Shown here piece by piece: positions 33,958-44,069 of a stretch of 64,000 nt of DNA. The stretch is from positions 14,275,239 to 14,339,238 of the forward strand of contig NC_044927.1 in assembly GCF_003576645.1 (NCBI RefSeq), read 5' to 3'. This stretch comes from Ipomoea triloba. Taxonomy: Eukaryota > Streptophyta > Magnoliopsida > Solanales > Convolvulaceae. Each line of letters starts with the position of its first letter. The stretch's first letter is position 1. Position numbers and translations under genes: made by a program. The notes under the pieces are model-generated. The model had not been told where the DNA came from. It was given only the letters and a program-made list of their open reading frames with translations, and made no database searches.

Positions 33958-35795
33958 TGCCTTCCTTCAATTTTTCTCAGTCCTGACCTATTGACACTTG
34001 ATTTTGAGTTCCTTGACTTTGGTTACTATGGTTGCTAGCCCCATCTGAACATTAGGATCCCTATGCGCGGGGTTCCGACTTTTATTTCCTTTATTTCTTT
34101 ACTTTGCCTTACTTATCTTTATCGCTTTATGTTATTTACTTTCCAACTGCTTGACTTTTCTGCATTTCTATTCAAATAATTCTACTTATTTTTATGCTTT
34201 ATTATCTAAATTTTTGTTATCTTTATTGCTTTTATATTTCTATCAGTTTATAATAATTGAATAGTGCTCCGAAAACCCTTTTTTTGTATGTTATGTCTCC
34301 ATTTCATATAGAGCATCTATAACGGGAGCAGGCCTACGCTGGAAGCTAAAGTGTGGAAAGAGGGATGCATACTTGGTTTATCCTCTTATCCCTTTTCTAA
34401 TTTTAAGCCTCGTTTTGATCTTTAAAGTGTGGAAATATTTTCTTTATAGCTTTGTGTATGAGTATATTAGAGCTTACCATGATTAATAGGATCGTTTGAT
34501 GCATACCCTATATCCCAGAGCAATTTCCAAAGTGTGGAAAGGGATTCTCATTTTTTTATCCTTAGAATCCCTGTTTCGTTCCTTTACCTTGTACGTATGG
34601 AAACATCGGGGACGATGTTTACTTTAAAGTGTGGAAAGGACGCACTTCGTGCTTTACATATCTACATGCTTAGTATTAGAAGTTGAAGCTCTTGGGAATG
34701 ATAAGCGGGTGCATTTGCAGTATTGAAAAGAGAGTTATTATTTGTGTTATCTAGGGAGAATTTTGACTGGATGCCCAAAAATTTTTACTCTCGAAATATC
34801 TTTGAGGAAGTTACTTTTCGCACCCATGAGAGTGTTTAGAGCCAAATAAGTTTATATTCTTGTCTGCTTGCATGATGTTCACCTCTTATTTACGTAGGAC
34901 CTTAGTCAAGGATCTCTCGAAGTGGGAGTGTGCACTCTTTAATTTGAGAAAGATAAAACTAGCGAGGCCCATAATTGAACTAACCTTGGTAGGGCATGGG
35001 GCAAAAGGTGAGCCTAATGGTGAGCTTAATGAGAAAACAAAACCCTTGAACATTAAATAGAAAAAGGCATGAGGGGTTGACACGAGGAGAAGTCGAAAAG
35101 GCAAAAGGCCAATCACCAAAGAGTTTAAAATTGAGGGAAGCCAATTCGTTGGGTTGTGTCCAAACCATAGTCTTCGGTAAGCAAAGAGCTTTATTTGGAG
35201 TCGGTTGTTCACGTAAAAAGATCCCAAGAATTGAGAAAATAGAGCTGAGGTGAGCCGCTTTGATAGGATTCGAGTACCCATTGCACTGACCTTCGAAAAA
35301 GCATGGAGCTCCATGTGAAGTCGGGTGGCTCGATGTCGTTATCCTAGGAAGTGAGAAGAAAGAGGAACCGCGCTAAGCCAAAAGCGGTGAGTGGTCCATG
35401 CCCCTACCCTCATTTACATTTACGTTGGGCTTTGGCGTATAAGGATGGAAAGTTGATTAGCTAGTGCACATCGTTCCCACTAGTAGGATCGGCTAGAGGC
35501 CCTATTTAAATAGAAGGTGAACCAAAACTTTGGAAATGCATGCTTGCGTATAGTGCGAGAAGTGTGATCCCTTGTTTTATTTATCTATCTACGAAAGGTT
35601 TTTATTTCCCGAAAATATTTCTTGAGTTGCTGACATCCGACCAAAATCCTTTATAGATAACACAAATGATTTCCCCCGTTTCAACAGTCTTAGACACCCA
35701 TCATTTTAATTTGCCAAAAGCTTTGTTTTGCATGAGAGAGTATCTCGGAGACTCATATGCTTAGAGAGTCAAATGTCTTGCTTGAGGACAAGTAA
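33958..35795 (+). other. A1 3' non-coding region with hairpin and purine-motif modules
   Basis: No ORF of substance. It contains AAAGTGTGGAAA at 34348, 34424, 34529 and 34626. The hairpin AAACATCGGGGACGATGTTT lies at 34601-34620, just before the fourth. Two diverged units of about 115 bp lie at about 35165-35385, the second with the palindrome CATGGAGCTCCATG. A2 (48407-50240) and E (59481-61150) have the same region. Confidence 0.7.
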
Positions 35796-35815
35796 GAAAC
35801 AAAGTGTGGAAAATT
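35777..35815 (+). other. A1 terminal hairpin and polypurine tract
   Basis: CTTGCTTGAGGACAAGTAAG folds into an 8-bp stem with AGGA loop (35777-35796), followed by AAACAAAGTGTGGAAAATT and the LTR start. The purine stretch is the presumed plus-strand primer. Confidence 0.75.
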
Positions 35816-37139
35816 TGATAAGACTCCGGGATACCCTTATTTCAGGCACATTTTAGGGTGATTTATCGCGTCTATAGCATCCTTGCTTGGTAAATTATGT
35901 GTGTAAATGGTTGAAAATCACTAACTGATGCACGGAAGCTACTTTTAGCTTAAAAGAAGTAAAACAGGAGCCCCGGGAGCAAATAGGACCAAAAGTTGAG
36001 CTTAAAGAGCAAACCAGGCAAGAGCGGAGCCCCGGAGGACCAAACTGGAAGGCCACACGCGTGTGAGCAAGCGTGAAAACTTTCCAGAAGCTTCCCACGC
36101 ACGCTCACACGCGTGTGAGAGGCGTGGAGACGGTGTTGCGCGAATTTCAGCTAGGGTTGTCATTTCGGAGACTATTTAAACCCCTTTGATGAATTTTTAC
36201 AAGGGGATTCCAGAAATTTAGTTTTCATTTTCTTAGTTTTTCCTTTGGAGAACTTTCTCCATTTTTCTTAGTTTTTAGATTAGATCAATCTCCATTGTAG
36301 AAGACAACAAACTTGGATTGAAGATCTTCTTCTCTCTAGGTGATCTCTATTTCTTTTCTATAATTTTAGCTATCTTGTTCTTGGATTAAATTAGCTTTTG
36401 CTTGCATTTCATGTCATAAGTAGTTAATTTAGTCTAGGGATTTGGATTGTGCGATTGAATATTGTTTGTGTGATGATCTTATCTCTATATCTTGGATCTA
36501 TGAGTTTGTGTTGATGGATTATCTATTCTTGTCTTTTGATTGTTGTTTTGATGAGATCTTGTTTGGATTTGGCCAATCTAGATGAGAGATTGAGCTCTTG
36601 ACTCTTTCATGTCTTTGATTAGAGTTAAGATTTGAAGCTTTACACAATCAAAGTTCCTATGGACTTCTTAAGAATAGTAGGATAGTGTGTAGCTTAAGTG
36701 TTTGATAAAATTTCTCTTAGAACTTTGGATGCTTGAAGGCACTCCTAAGTCAAAGAAGCCTTAGTACACAAGGTGGGAAAGGACTAAGACAACACACTCT
36801 TGAATAGACAATATCCTAGCAATCCTAATCCATGACCTTAGACACTCCACTATACAATATTCATGAACACTATCCAATCTCTACCCCTTTTACATATTCC
36901 CAAAATCACTTTTACTTTACTACTCTCTTGCACTCAAACCAATCAATGACCTACTCTCACTCACAAATCACCCTTCACCACACTCGAGTCCTATGCATGA
37001 TCCAATCAAGTAAACTCCCGAATGTTTGACACACCTCCACGTCCCTCCTTCGAGACCGACACTCGGGGAGTCACAAACTTTCCGTTTTAACATAAATAAC
37101 TTTTGACGAATCAACCCCTACACAATACTGCATCCTTCA
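35816..37139 (+). mobile_element. A1 3' LTR
   Basis: 1324 bp, the same length as the 5' LTR and similar throughout with scattered substitutions; it ends GCATCCTTCA and is followed by target copy CTTGC. Confidence 0.95.
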
Positions 37140-39114
37140 CTTGCACACCACAAAATACATATGGAAGCACATCAATCACACATAAATGGGACAGGGTCCT
37201 TTATTCTTAGGCCCTAGTGAACGGTGCTTCCCACACATCCGAACACTCCACACATTTCCCATTTCTATTGGAAACCGGACTCTAACCTTAAGTGTACACA
37301 CCCCTGAATGAGGATTCCAAGCCCCTACGGGAAGTTACCAGCCCTAGTAGCTAGGATAAGGGTTCTACTGACTACTCCTGAAATTAGGGTACACAGACCG
37401 GCCTCAACAGGACACACCATAGTGCCCTAGTACCCGTGGATTGTTCCTATCGAGTACTCCTCAACATAAAGTAATCACAATTTCACAATTTCACATAGCT
37501 TCCAATTTTTACAAAAAATATAATTTCTTAAATCATTTTTCCATACTCAAAATCTCATGAAATTTTGTAAAGGAATATTTAAAACTTTACTTTGCTCAAA
37601 ATTCTTAATCTCATAAAATAATATTTTAGTAAAAGAATCTTTTATTCATATTTCGTCCAAAATCGAATACTAACGAACACAAAGAAAAATATTTGCATAT
37701 AATTCCAACTATTAACACATACCACTATATAAATTAAAAATTATTATTTAATTAATTCAATTATATATTAATCACACACAATTATGTACTAATCACACAC
37801 AATTCGAATAACTAAATATAGCACTTATTAATTTTTTTTTTTACTATAATTAATCACATGTTTATACACCACACACAAACATACGGCAATTTAAATAATA
37901 GAAAATAAAAGAACATATACACGGTATATATACTTACATACCTAAAATTCCTACAAACCACACAAAATCCCTAATTTCATGTAATACTAATAATTAATTA
38001 AAATATCAATTATACACATTTATGAAATAAGCAATACTCCATACGGCATACTTACAATCTAAAAGAAAAATAAATCTTTCAGAAAATATAAATGCATTTA
38101 TACTTATAGTGAAACACATACATAATAGCAAATAATACTAATACACTTTATAATACACACATTACTACTTTTCGGCAATTACACTACATATACATACATT
38201 TATAGAATATAAAATTTACAATCATACACTTACTGCTACACTCATATAAATATAGGGATTTTAGTATATATAATTTATACACATACATACGTACATCATA
38301 CAATTATATATATAAACATATTACACTTCAAATCATCCCCTTTATACATATATACTCTATATACGTATATTTACATAAATTTATATATACATAACATCAC
38401 ACACATAAGCAAACATGATATATACGTATGAACACAAGAAATTACATATCTTATTTCATACATACTTATACTTATAATTACCTTCATAGAAAACAAGAAT
38501 TTATTTTACTAAAATAATCCTGGATAGGAATATAAAATTTTCTAAAAAAAATATTACTTGATCATCACAAGCATGATATTCATATAACAAATTATACCAC
38601 CAAACGTATTGTACAAATTTCATAATCTCTACAAGAAACTTTAGGGTAGCAAGTAGGAAAATCAAACAACTTACTCACATTCAATATATAACAATTTATA
38701 TAATAATAATAGTATATAATATCACATAAGCACATATTAAATAATTTAATTAGGATAAATAATTTTTGAATGGACATAAATCTTACCTCAATATCTCAAA
38801 ATCAACCTCATGAACCACCTAAAATTGAAGGGTCAACAAGAACAAGTGTTTTTTTTCTAGGGACTTCAAAACATGAATAAAGCTAAGAGTGATTCTATAT
38901 TCATAGAGCTGAGAAAGAGGGATGGTGAGAAATGAAGAAGGAGAAGAGCTATATTTATAGGCTCAAGAGGGAGGTATCTCATCATCCACTAATTAATTTG
39001 AAATAATTTTAATTCAATTTGCTTAATGGTGATGGGTGTAACTCCAAATCACCTATCCAATCATCCAATCCAATCCAATCCAATAATAATAATAGTATAT
39101 GTACGTACATAGCC

Positions 39115-39117
<3 letters not shown>

Positions 39118-39166
<49 letters not shown>
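39118..39166. repeat. (AT)n microsatellite
   Basis: About 49 bp of pure AT at the end of X2-like sequence. Confidence 0.95.
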
Positions 39167-39172
<6 letters not shown>

Positions 39173-39190
39173 ATTAATGATAGTAATAAT

Positions 39191-39790
39191 AATAATCTAT
39201 CTATATATAATAACATTATCCTCCTTCTAAAGTTTCCCGCCCAAAGTTACTAACATTTTGGTAAAATCTATTATTTTATTTATTTATTTATTAATTTATT
39301 TCTTAATCTATTAATTATTAATTTATTATGGTTAAATGTTGGTGATTGAATAATTGGATTTATTAATTAATTAAAATGTTAAAAAGGTAATATAATATAG
39401 TAATATTAATTGGTGATTGAATAATTGATGATATAATTGGTATGATATAATTGGTGTGATATATTTGGTGATATATTTGTAATATATGTAATCTATCTAT
39501 CTATATATAATAACATTATCCTCCTTCTAAAGTTTCCCGCCCAAAGTTAGTGGCATTTTGGTAAAATCTATTATTTTATTTATTTATTTATTAATTTATT
39601 TCTTAATCTATAAATTATTAATTTATTATGGTTAAATGTTTGTGATTGAATAATTGGATTTATTAATTAATTAAAATGTTAAAAAGGTAATATAATATAG
39701 TAATATTAATTGGTGATTGAATAATTGATGATATAATTGGTATGATATAATTGGTGTGATATATTTGGTGATATATTTGTAATATATGTA
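39191..39790. repeat. 300-bp tandem duplication, AT-rich
   Basis: Two copies with exact 300-bp spacing (for example the CCTCCTTCTAAAGTTTCCCG word at 39230 and 39530) and only a few differences. No coding. Probably host intergenic DNA. Confidence 0.92.
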
Positions 39791-40636
39791 ATATATGTAA
39801 TAGTATAAATAGAATGAATATGTTATATATTTGGTGATATATTTGTAATTTCGATTAAGTTATTTCAATCAAATAAAATTTAATACATAATTTCAAGATG
39901 TATTCTTCATCCAGTACATTAATAATTTTTTAATAACATAACATAATTATATATGTGATTTAAGATTGAAATAGATTCCTTTTTTTTAAAGATATATATA
40001 GTTGTATGAATTTCACCTCTGAACATGGTATTTTAGTAAAATCAAATTAAGAATTAATTTAGTAAAATTATATGCCATAATCCCACGAGAATTATTTTAG
40101 TAAAGAAAAATAAATATATGGTTATTTTATTAATTAACTATATATATTTCCATAAAATTTATTGTCATAATCCCAAGAAAATTAAAACCTCTATTCCAAT
40201 AACATTCTTCCTAATTTTATTCCATAATACCACGAGAATTATTTTAGTAAAACCAAATATATATATGGTTATTTTATTAATTAGCCATTTATATATTTCC
40301 ATAAAATTTATTGCCATAATCCCAAGAAAATTAAAACCTCCAGTAGCATTCTTCCTAATTTTATTCCGACAGGATTAAATTGACGCCAATTTCTTTCATA
40401 TAAGTTCCGAGCATGAGAGATTGCTCCCTCACAACTTTTGAACTCGGCAAAGTTGGCATTCGTTTTGTAGGTTTCCGATCACAACTCTGATGGACAAGCT
40501 CAAGACTCAAGAGTAAGTGAAAATCTTTTGATTTCTTTCTTTAGATTCATGGTTATACTTTGTTGTTCTTCCTTTCATTGTTTAGTTTATGATTTCGTGT
40601 TAACAATTGTTTTGAAATTTTTTGTAATTCAATTTG
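39791..40636 (+). other. AT-rich intergenic DNA with a roughly 150-bp tandem duplication
   Basis: At about 40075-40225 and 40228-40370 a unit with ATTATTTTAGTAAA, TGGTTATTTTATTAATTA and CATAATCCCAAGAAAATTAA is repeated. The stretch 40390-40630 is less AT-rich and could be an upstream exon or intron of the ALKBH fragment; no protein match was recognised. Confidence 0.6.
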
Positions 40637-41097
40637 GTGATGATATACTGTTTCCTAGCGATAACGAAGCCCCATCTAACTCCTCTGAGAAAGCTACGGT
40701 GGTGCATGCACCAAGAATTGCACCGACCTACTTGAATCGGTTGAAAAAGATGATTTTTTATGCGTAGTCACCCGCACCTGTAAATCGCAAACATTCACCG
40801 ATGTCATCTAGGGTAAATGATAGGGGTTAGCGGAGGAAGAGGAGAAAGAGCATACCATATTCTTCCTCGCAAGTGAAGCGGAAGAAAGATTTTGTTGACT
40901 ACGAGATAGTGGATGGGAAAAAGGTAAACGTGGTTCAAGGCCTTGAATTACATATTGGGATTTTTGGCGCAGAAGAACTGATGAAGATTGTTGAGTGCTT
41001 TTACCACCAGTATCAACAATTAGATCAGAAAGGGCAATGGATGAGGAGCAAATGGCGTGCAAAGGTTCAATTCAATTGTTGTTACAATTATGCGGTG
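40637..41097 (+). pseudogene. ALKBH9/10-like RNA demethylase exon (truncated host gene)
   Basis: One reading frame shows a basic stretch (KRRKSIPYSS, QVKRKKDFVDYE), then VNVVQGLELHIGIFGAEEL, then MRSKWRAKVQFNCCYNYA. The order matches, from memory, the segment of plant ALKBH9/ALKBH10-type 2-oxoglutarate/Fe(II) oxygenases (mRNA m6A erasers) just before the catalytic domain, where WMRGKGR and QFGCCYNYA occur. About 13 residues before WMR seem deleted, and stops at about 40765 and 40829 interrupt the frame. A donor-like GTGGTAAAA follows CCYNYA. The HxD...H iron-binding exons are absent; copia element D begins 350 bp downstream. Confidence 0.72.
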
Positions 41098-41406
41098 GTA
41101 AAATTACATATTTTTCTATTTCTAAAAGTAATTTTTTATGGAGAAGTTTCTATGTATTTTCTTTTTTGTTTTGGTTTGGTTGTTGTTATAAATATGTTGT
41201 ATTAAAATTACTTGCTATTTCTATCCCTTAGTTGTGTTTCTTTTGAAAAGTTTATCTTATACTCTTGCATATTATTATGATTTTGGGATAGGATAAAAAT
41301 AGTAATCCTCTTGGTATAATGAAGTGGATCTATTGCATGAGTAATAATAATATAAATTTTATACATTGATATAATACTGCAGCTGTTAAGATCATAATAA
41401 TAATAA

Positions 41407-41448
<42 letters not shown>
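41098..41448 (+). other. Intron-like T-rich sequence and (AAT)n run next to element D
   Basis: T-rich with no coding signature, consistent with the intron following the ALKBH exon. It ends in an AAT/ATA microsatellite (about 41391-41447) directly against the D LTR. Confidence 0.55.
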
Positions 41449-41449
<1 letters not shown>

Positions 41450-42113
41450 TTGGTCCCGATAGGGTAGGGAAAAGTCTAGAGGGGGGGGGGGTGAATAGAC
41501 TTTTCCAACTTTTCAAAAATATTATAACACTTCAACAGAGAGAATCCAAGTGAATAAATTCAACTTGAATTGCGCAGCGGATAAATAAACGGTAAAGTGC
41601 TATAATCAAAGTTACGCAAAAACGAAGAGATTCACAACATGCAACACGTTAGAAAAGTCAGATATAACTCAAATAATGAGTACATAAAGTTTGGCTCGCA
41701 TGCGGACGTGGGAACTATCAAACCCAGATCAAAAGATATAACTAGTGAATAGTTGGGTTCGTAGCATAACAACAAATATAACTTTCACAGGATGAGGTTG
41801 AGTATGCAAATATGTCTTGCATGCAAATATGATGTCACGTATACCAATAAAGTTTAGGAGTAATAAATGTGACAAAATATGCAATGCATGTGATGCTCAG
41901 ATAGATAAATATGCAAGCAGATATATGAGCAGATAAAGTAAATGACACAGGGATTTATAGTGGTTCGGAGGTGATGTAATCCTCCTACTCCACTTTCTCC
42001 TTCCTTCAGGAGAGATTCCACTATTTTCAATCACCCAGATACAATAGTGAATCTGTGCTCTTCTAGCACTCCTCTACTCCGAATGCACTTTTGCTACAGC
42101 AACACTTAAACCC

Positions 42114-42321
42114 GAACGTCTTGCACCCAGCTACGTTCACGAGCGTCTCGCACCCAGCTATGCCCTTCAACCAAGTGTTTTGCACCCAGCTACACTTAGT
42201 CTCCACAAGTGTTTTGCACAAAGCTGCACTCCTCCGATTAATTCGCACAAAGCAATCAACCAAGTGTTTTGCACCCAGCTACACTTAGTTTCCCCCGAGT
42301 GTTTTGCACAAAGCTACACTC
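42114..42321 (-). repeat. Hairpin array in the transcribed part of the D LTR
   Basis: Units of 25 bp at 42114, 42141, 42173, 42207, 42262 and 42297 (a degenerate one near 42243) each have 6-bp arms around a 13-nt loop with GCACCCAGCT or GCACAAAGCT. Arms vary in a compensating way: GAACGT/ACGTTC, AAGTGT/ACACTT, GAGTGT/ACACTC. Confidence 0.8.
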
Positions 42322-43004
42322 CTGCAATTTCTTTTCAAGAAATAAAATATTTCTTTTCTAAGACTTGATTTCTCTCGTGTATAGCTCACTTCTCAGCACT
42401 TTCAAATTTGATATCACTTTGTTGTGTATTCAGTGCTAATACCTCATCCGTATTTTTTATTCTCTTTTTCGTTGTGTCATTCACCGTGCTTTGTATCAAG
42501 TCTTCTTGGGTTTATATAGCTAAATTAGCTATTTGCCCGTTGTAATTTTTCAGAGCATTAAATGCTTTTAGATGGTCTTTGTCAACTTTGATGGCTCCGT
42601 CAGATGAATTTGAATTTTTGCTTCTGATAATCCTTCAACGTTCTTCTGCAATCACTGATATGATTTTCCTTGTAACTTGTAGTCATCCATCTTTGACTTT
42701 GGTAGTGTGAACACTTGACTTTGTTCATGACCCATAAGTCAGGCTGCTCTGAAAATATATCCGTTCGGTGACTCTTGCTTGAGCATAATTGATGCCCTCT
42801 GAAAAGTATACCGACTTTTCTCATGATGATCTTCAGCTCCTTGTAGCAAATTTGAATTCACCTTTCTTGAATAAAAAAATAGTCCATCCTATTTTCCTCC
42901 TTGGTTATGTCAAACTTAGCCTCAGAAATGATTTTTGTCTTCCCCCTATTGATTTGGGTTTCACGTAAATCATGCATGGCATAATAGGTTGACCTTTAAG
43001 TGTA

Positions 43005-43320
43005 GGTCATCCTCATCCTCTTATTTTCTTCAAGAATGTGCATAGTTAGCCTCATCCTAAAAATGACTTGTAGTTAAGTCATCCTCATCCTCCTTGAATT
43101 AATTCCAATAGGCTAAGTCATCCTCATCCTCATTCTTGAACTTAAATTCGGTCAAGTCATCCTCATCTCCCATCTTGATTTAATTCAAGTCATCCTCATA
43201 TTGATTTTCAGCCAAGTCAACCTCTTCTCCAAACTTGATTTAGTTTTCGGCCAAGTCATCCTCAATGAGCTAGTCATCCTCATCTTCATCAATTAAAGAG
43301 GCAAGGTCATCCTCATCACC
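43005..43320 (-). promoter_or_regulatory. Ten-copy AAGTCATCCTCATC array in the D LTR U3
   Basis: The word (reverse complement GATGAGGATGACTT) recurs about every 25-40 bp with small changes, 500-800 bp upstream of the TATA box. Its position and repetition suggest an enhancer array. Confidence 0.7.
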
Positions 43321-43697
43321 AAAAATATTTTCCTTGCATGAGTTAGTCTCTAAAATATTTTGAGGGAACTCATTCGAGATTAACTTCAATTTTGACTTTT
43401 AATTGCAACATCTTCATCACGAATTAATTAATTCTCTCAAAGAATTAATTCTTTCAATTCGAACGTTGACTTGCTTCGGGATGTCTTCAAGTCTTGATCA
43501 ATCTTCCAAATTCTCCTCCATTTATAAAGTGGAAGCGAATGACTTACAAGTATAAATTAAAAATTTATACTATTGTAATTTCCGCTTAACCGATTCGTCT
43601 CGTACTCGACGTAATCCTATACTAGACTCAAAATAAAATTGGGGGCTCTAAAATTACATTTTTGGTTCATCAAAACAATTACAATATATTCCTAACA

Positions 43698-44069
43698 ATT
43701 TCCCCCTTTTTGATGATACCAAAACCTATACCCGAACATTTTGGCTATAGTCCAATCAAAAATTGATTTTTCATTTTTCGAATTTTATTTTGACTAGCCA
43801 ATTGACGAGTTTACAATTTGACTGACCTACTTGCTTTATATTTTAGACACGTACGAAAATTGCAAAGTTTGAGGTTTCAATTTCAATTTTAACTTTTGTC
43901 AATAATTTCTTTCGCCCTCAATTTTGCATGTTACAAAATTAAAACTTGTGTCCAAAAAATTAATAAAGCAATAAAACAACTATAAAACAATTCGTACCAT
44001 ATCATATCAAAATCAAAATAAGCTTCATATTGTTATAATGATATGTACATAACATACTAGAACTAGAAA
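43698..44069 (-). other. Element D 3' untranslated stretch and polypurine tract
   Basis: The polypurine tract CAAAAAGGGGGAAAT is at 43698-43712, directly before the LTR. The rest is AT-rich and non-coding. Confidence 0.8.

Larger units (their letters stand above)
25409..37139 (+). mobile_element. Element A1: complete non-autonomous gypsy element (family A)
   Basis: Two 1324-bp LTRs (25409-26732, 35816-37139) are bounded by an exact CTTGC duplication (25404-25408, 37140-37144). Inside are a tRNA-Asp PBS, gag-protease, a structured spacer, an ORF2 of ATHILA ORF-1 type, a long 3' region and a polypurine tract. No RT, RNase H or integrase is present between protease and ORF2 or after it. It is inserted in X2 and itself carries a copia-type solo LTR in ORF2. 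Gag has an internal deletion of about 240 bp relative to A2. Confidence 0.93.
24131..39117 (-). mobile_element. X2: LTR related to X1, reverse orientation, split by a MITE and by A1
   Basis: 24131-24591, 25389-25408 and 37140 onward are, in order, the reverse complement of X1's 3' half (about 18050 back to 17160) and then more diverged LTR sequence. On the minus strand it shows a TATA box (CCTATAAATATAGC, near 38948-38962) followed by a CT-rich leader and a donor-like GAG|GTAAGA near 38785, so it behaves as an LTR. Its 3' end reads ...CGTGCTGACA. The 5' start (TGTAACACCCC expected) was not found before the AT repeat at 39118, so the right boundary is approximate. No coding sequence. Confidence 0.65.
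41449..43697 (-). mobile_element. 3' LTR of element D
   Basis: 2249 bp, TGTTAGGAATATATTG (43697) to GGGACCAACA (41449) on the minus strand. A TATA box (GCTATATAAACCC) is at 42512-42519, so U3 is roughly 43697-42490. U3 contains a ten-copy motif array (43005-43320) and the transcribed part a seven-unit hairpin array (42114-42321). An 11-G run is at 41481-41491. No coding. Confidence 0.88.

Noticed and set aside
40873..41205. Full ORF to 41205 as the ALKBH protein end
   Set aside because: After CCYNYA the sequence becomes hydrophobic, T-rich read-through of a donor-like GTGGTAAAA, so it is more likely intron.
43005..43320. Array of short repeats considered as CRISPR-like
   Set aside because: The repeats are short, irregularly spaced and imperfect, lie in an LTR, and the organism is a plant.
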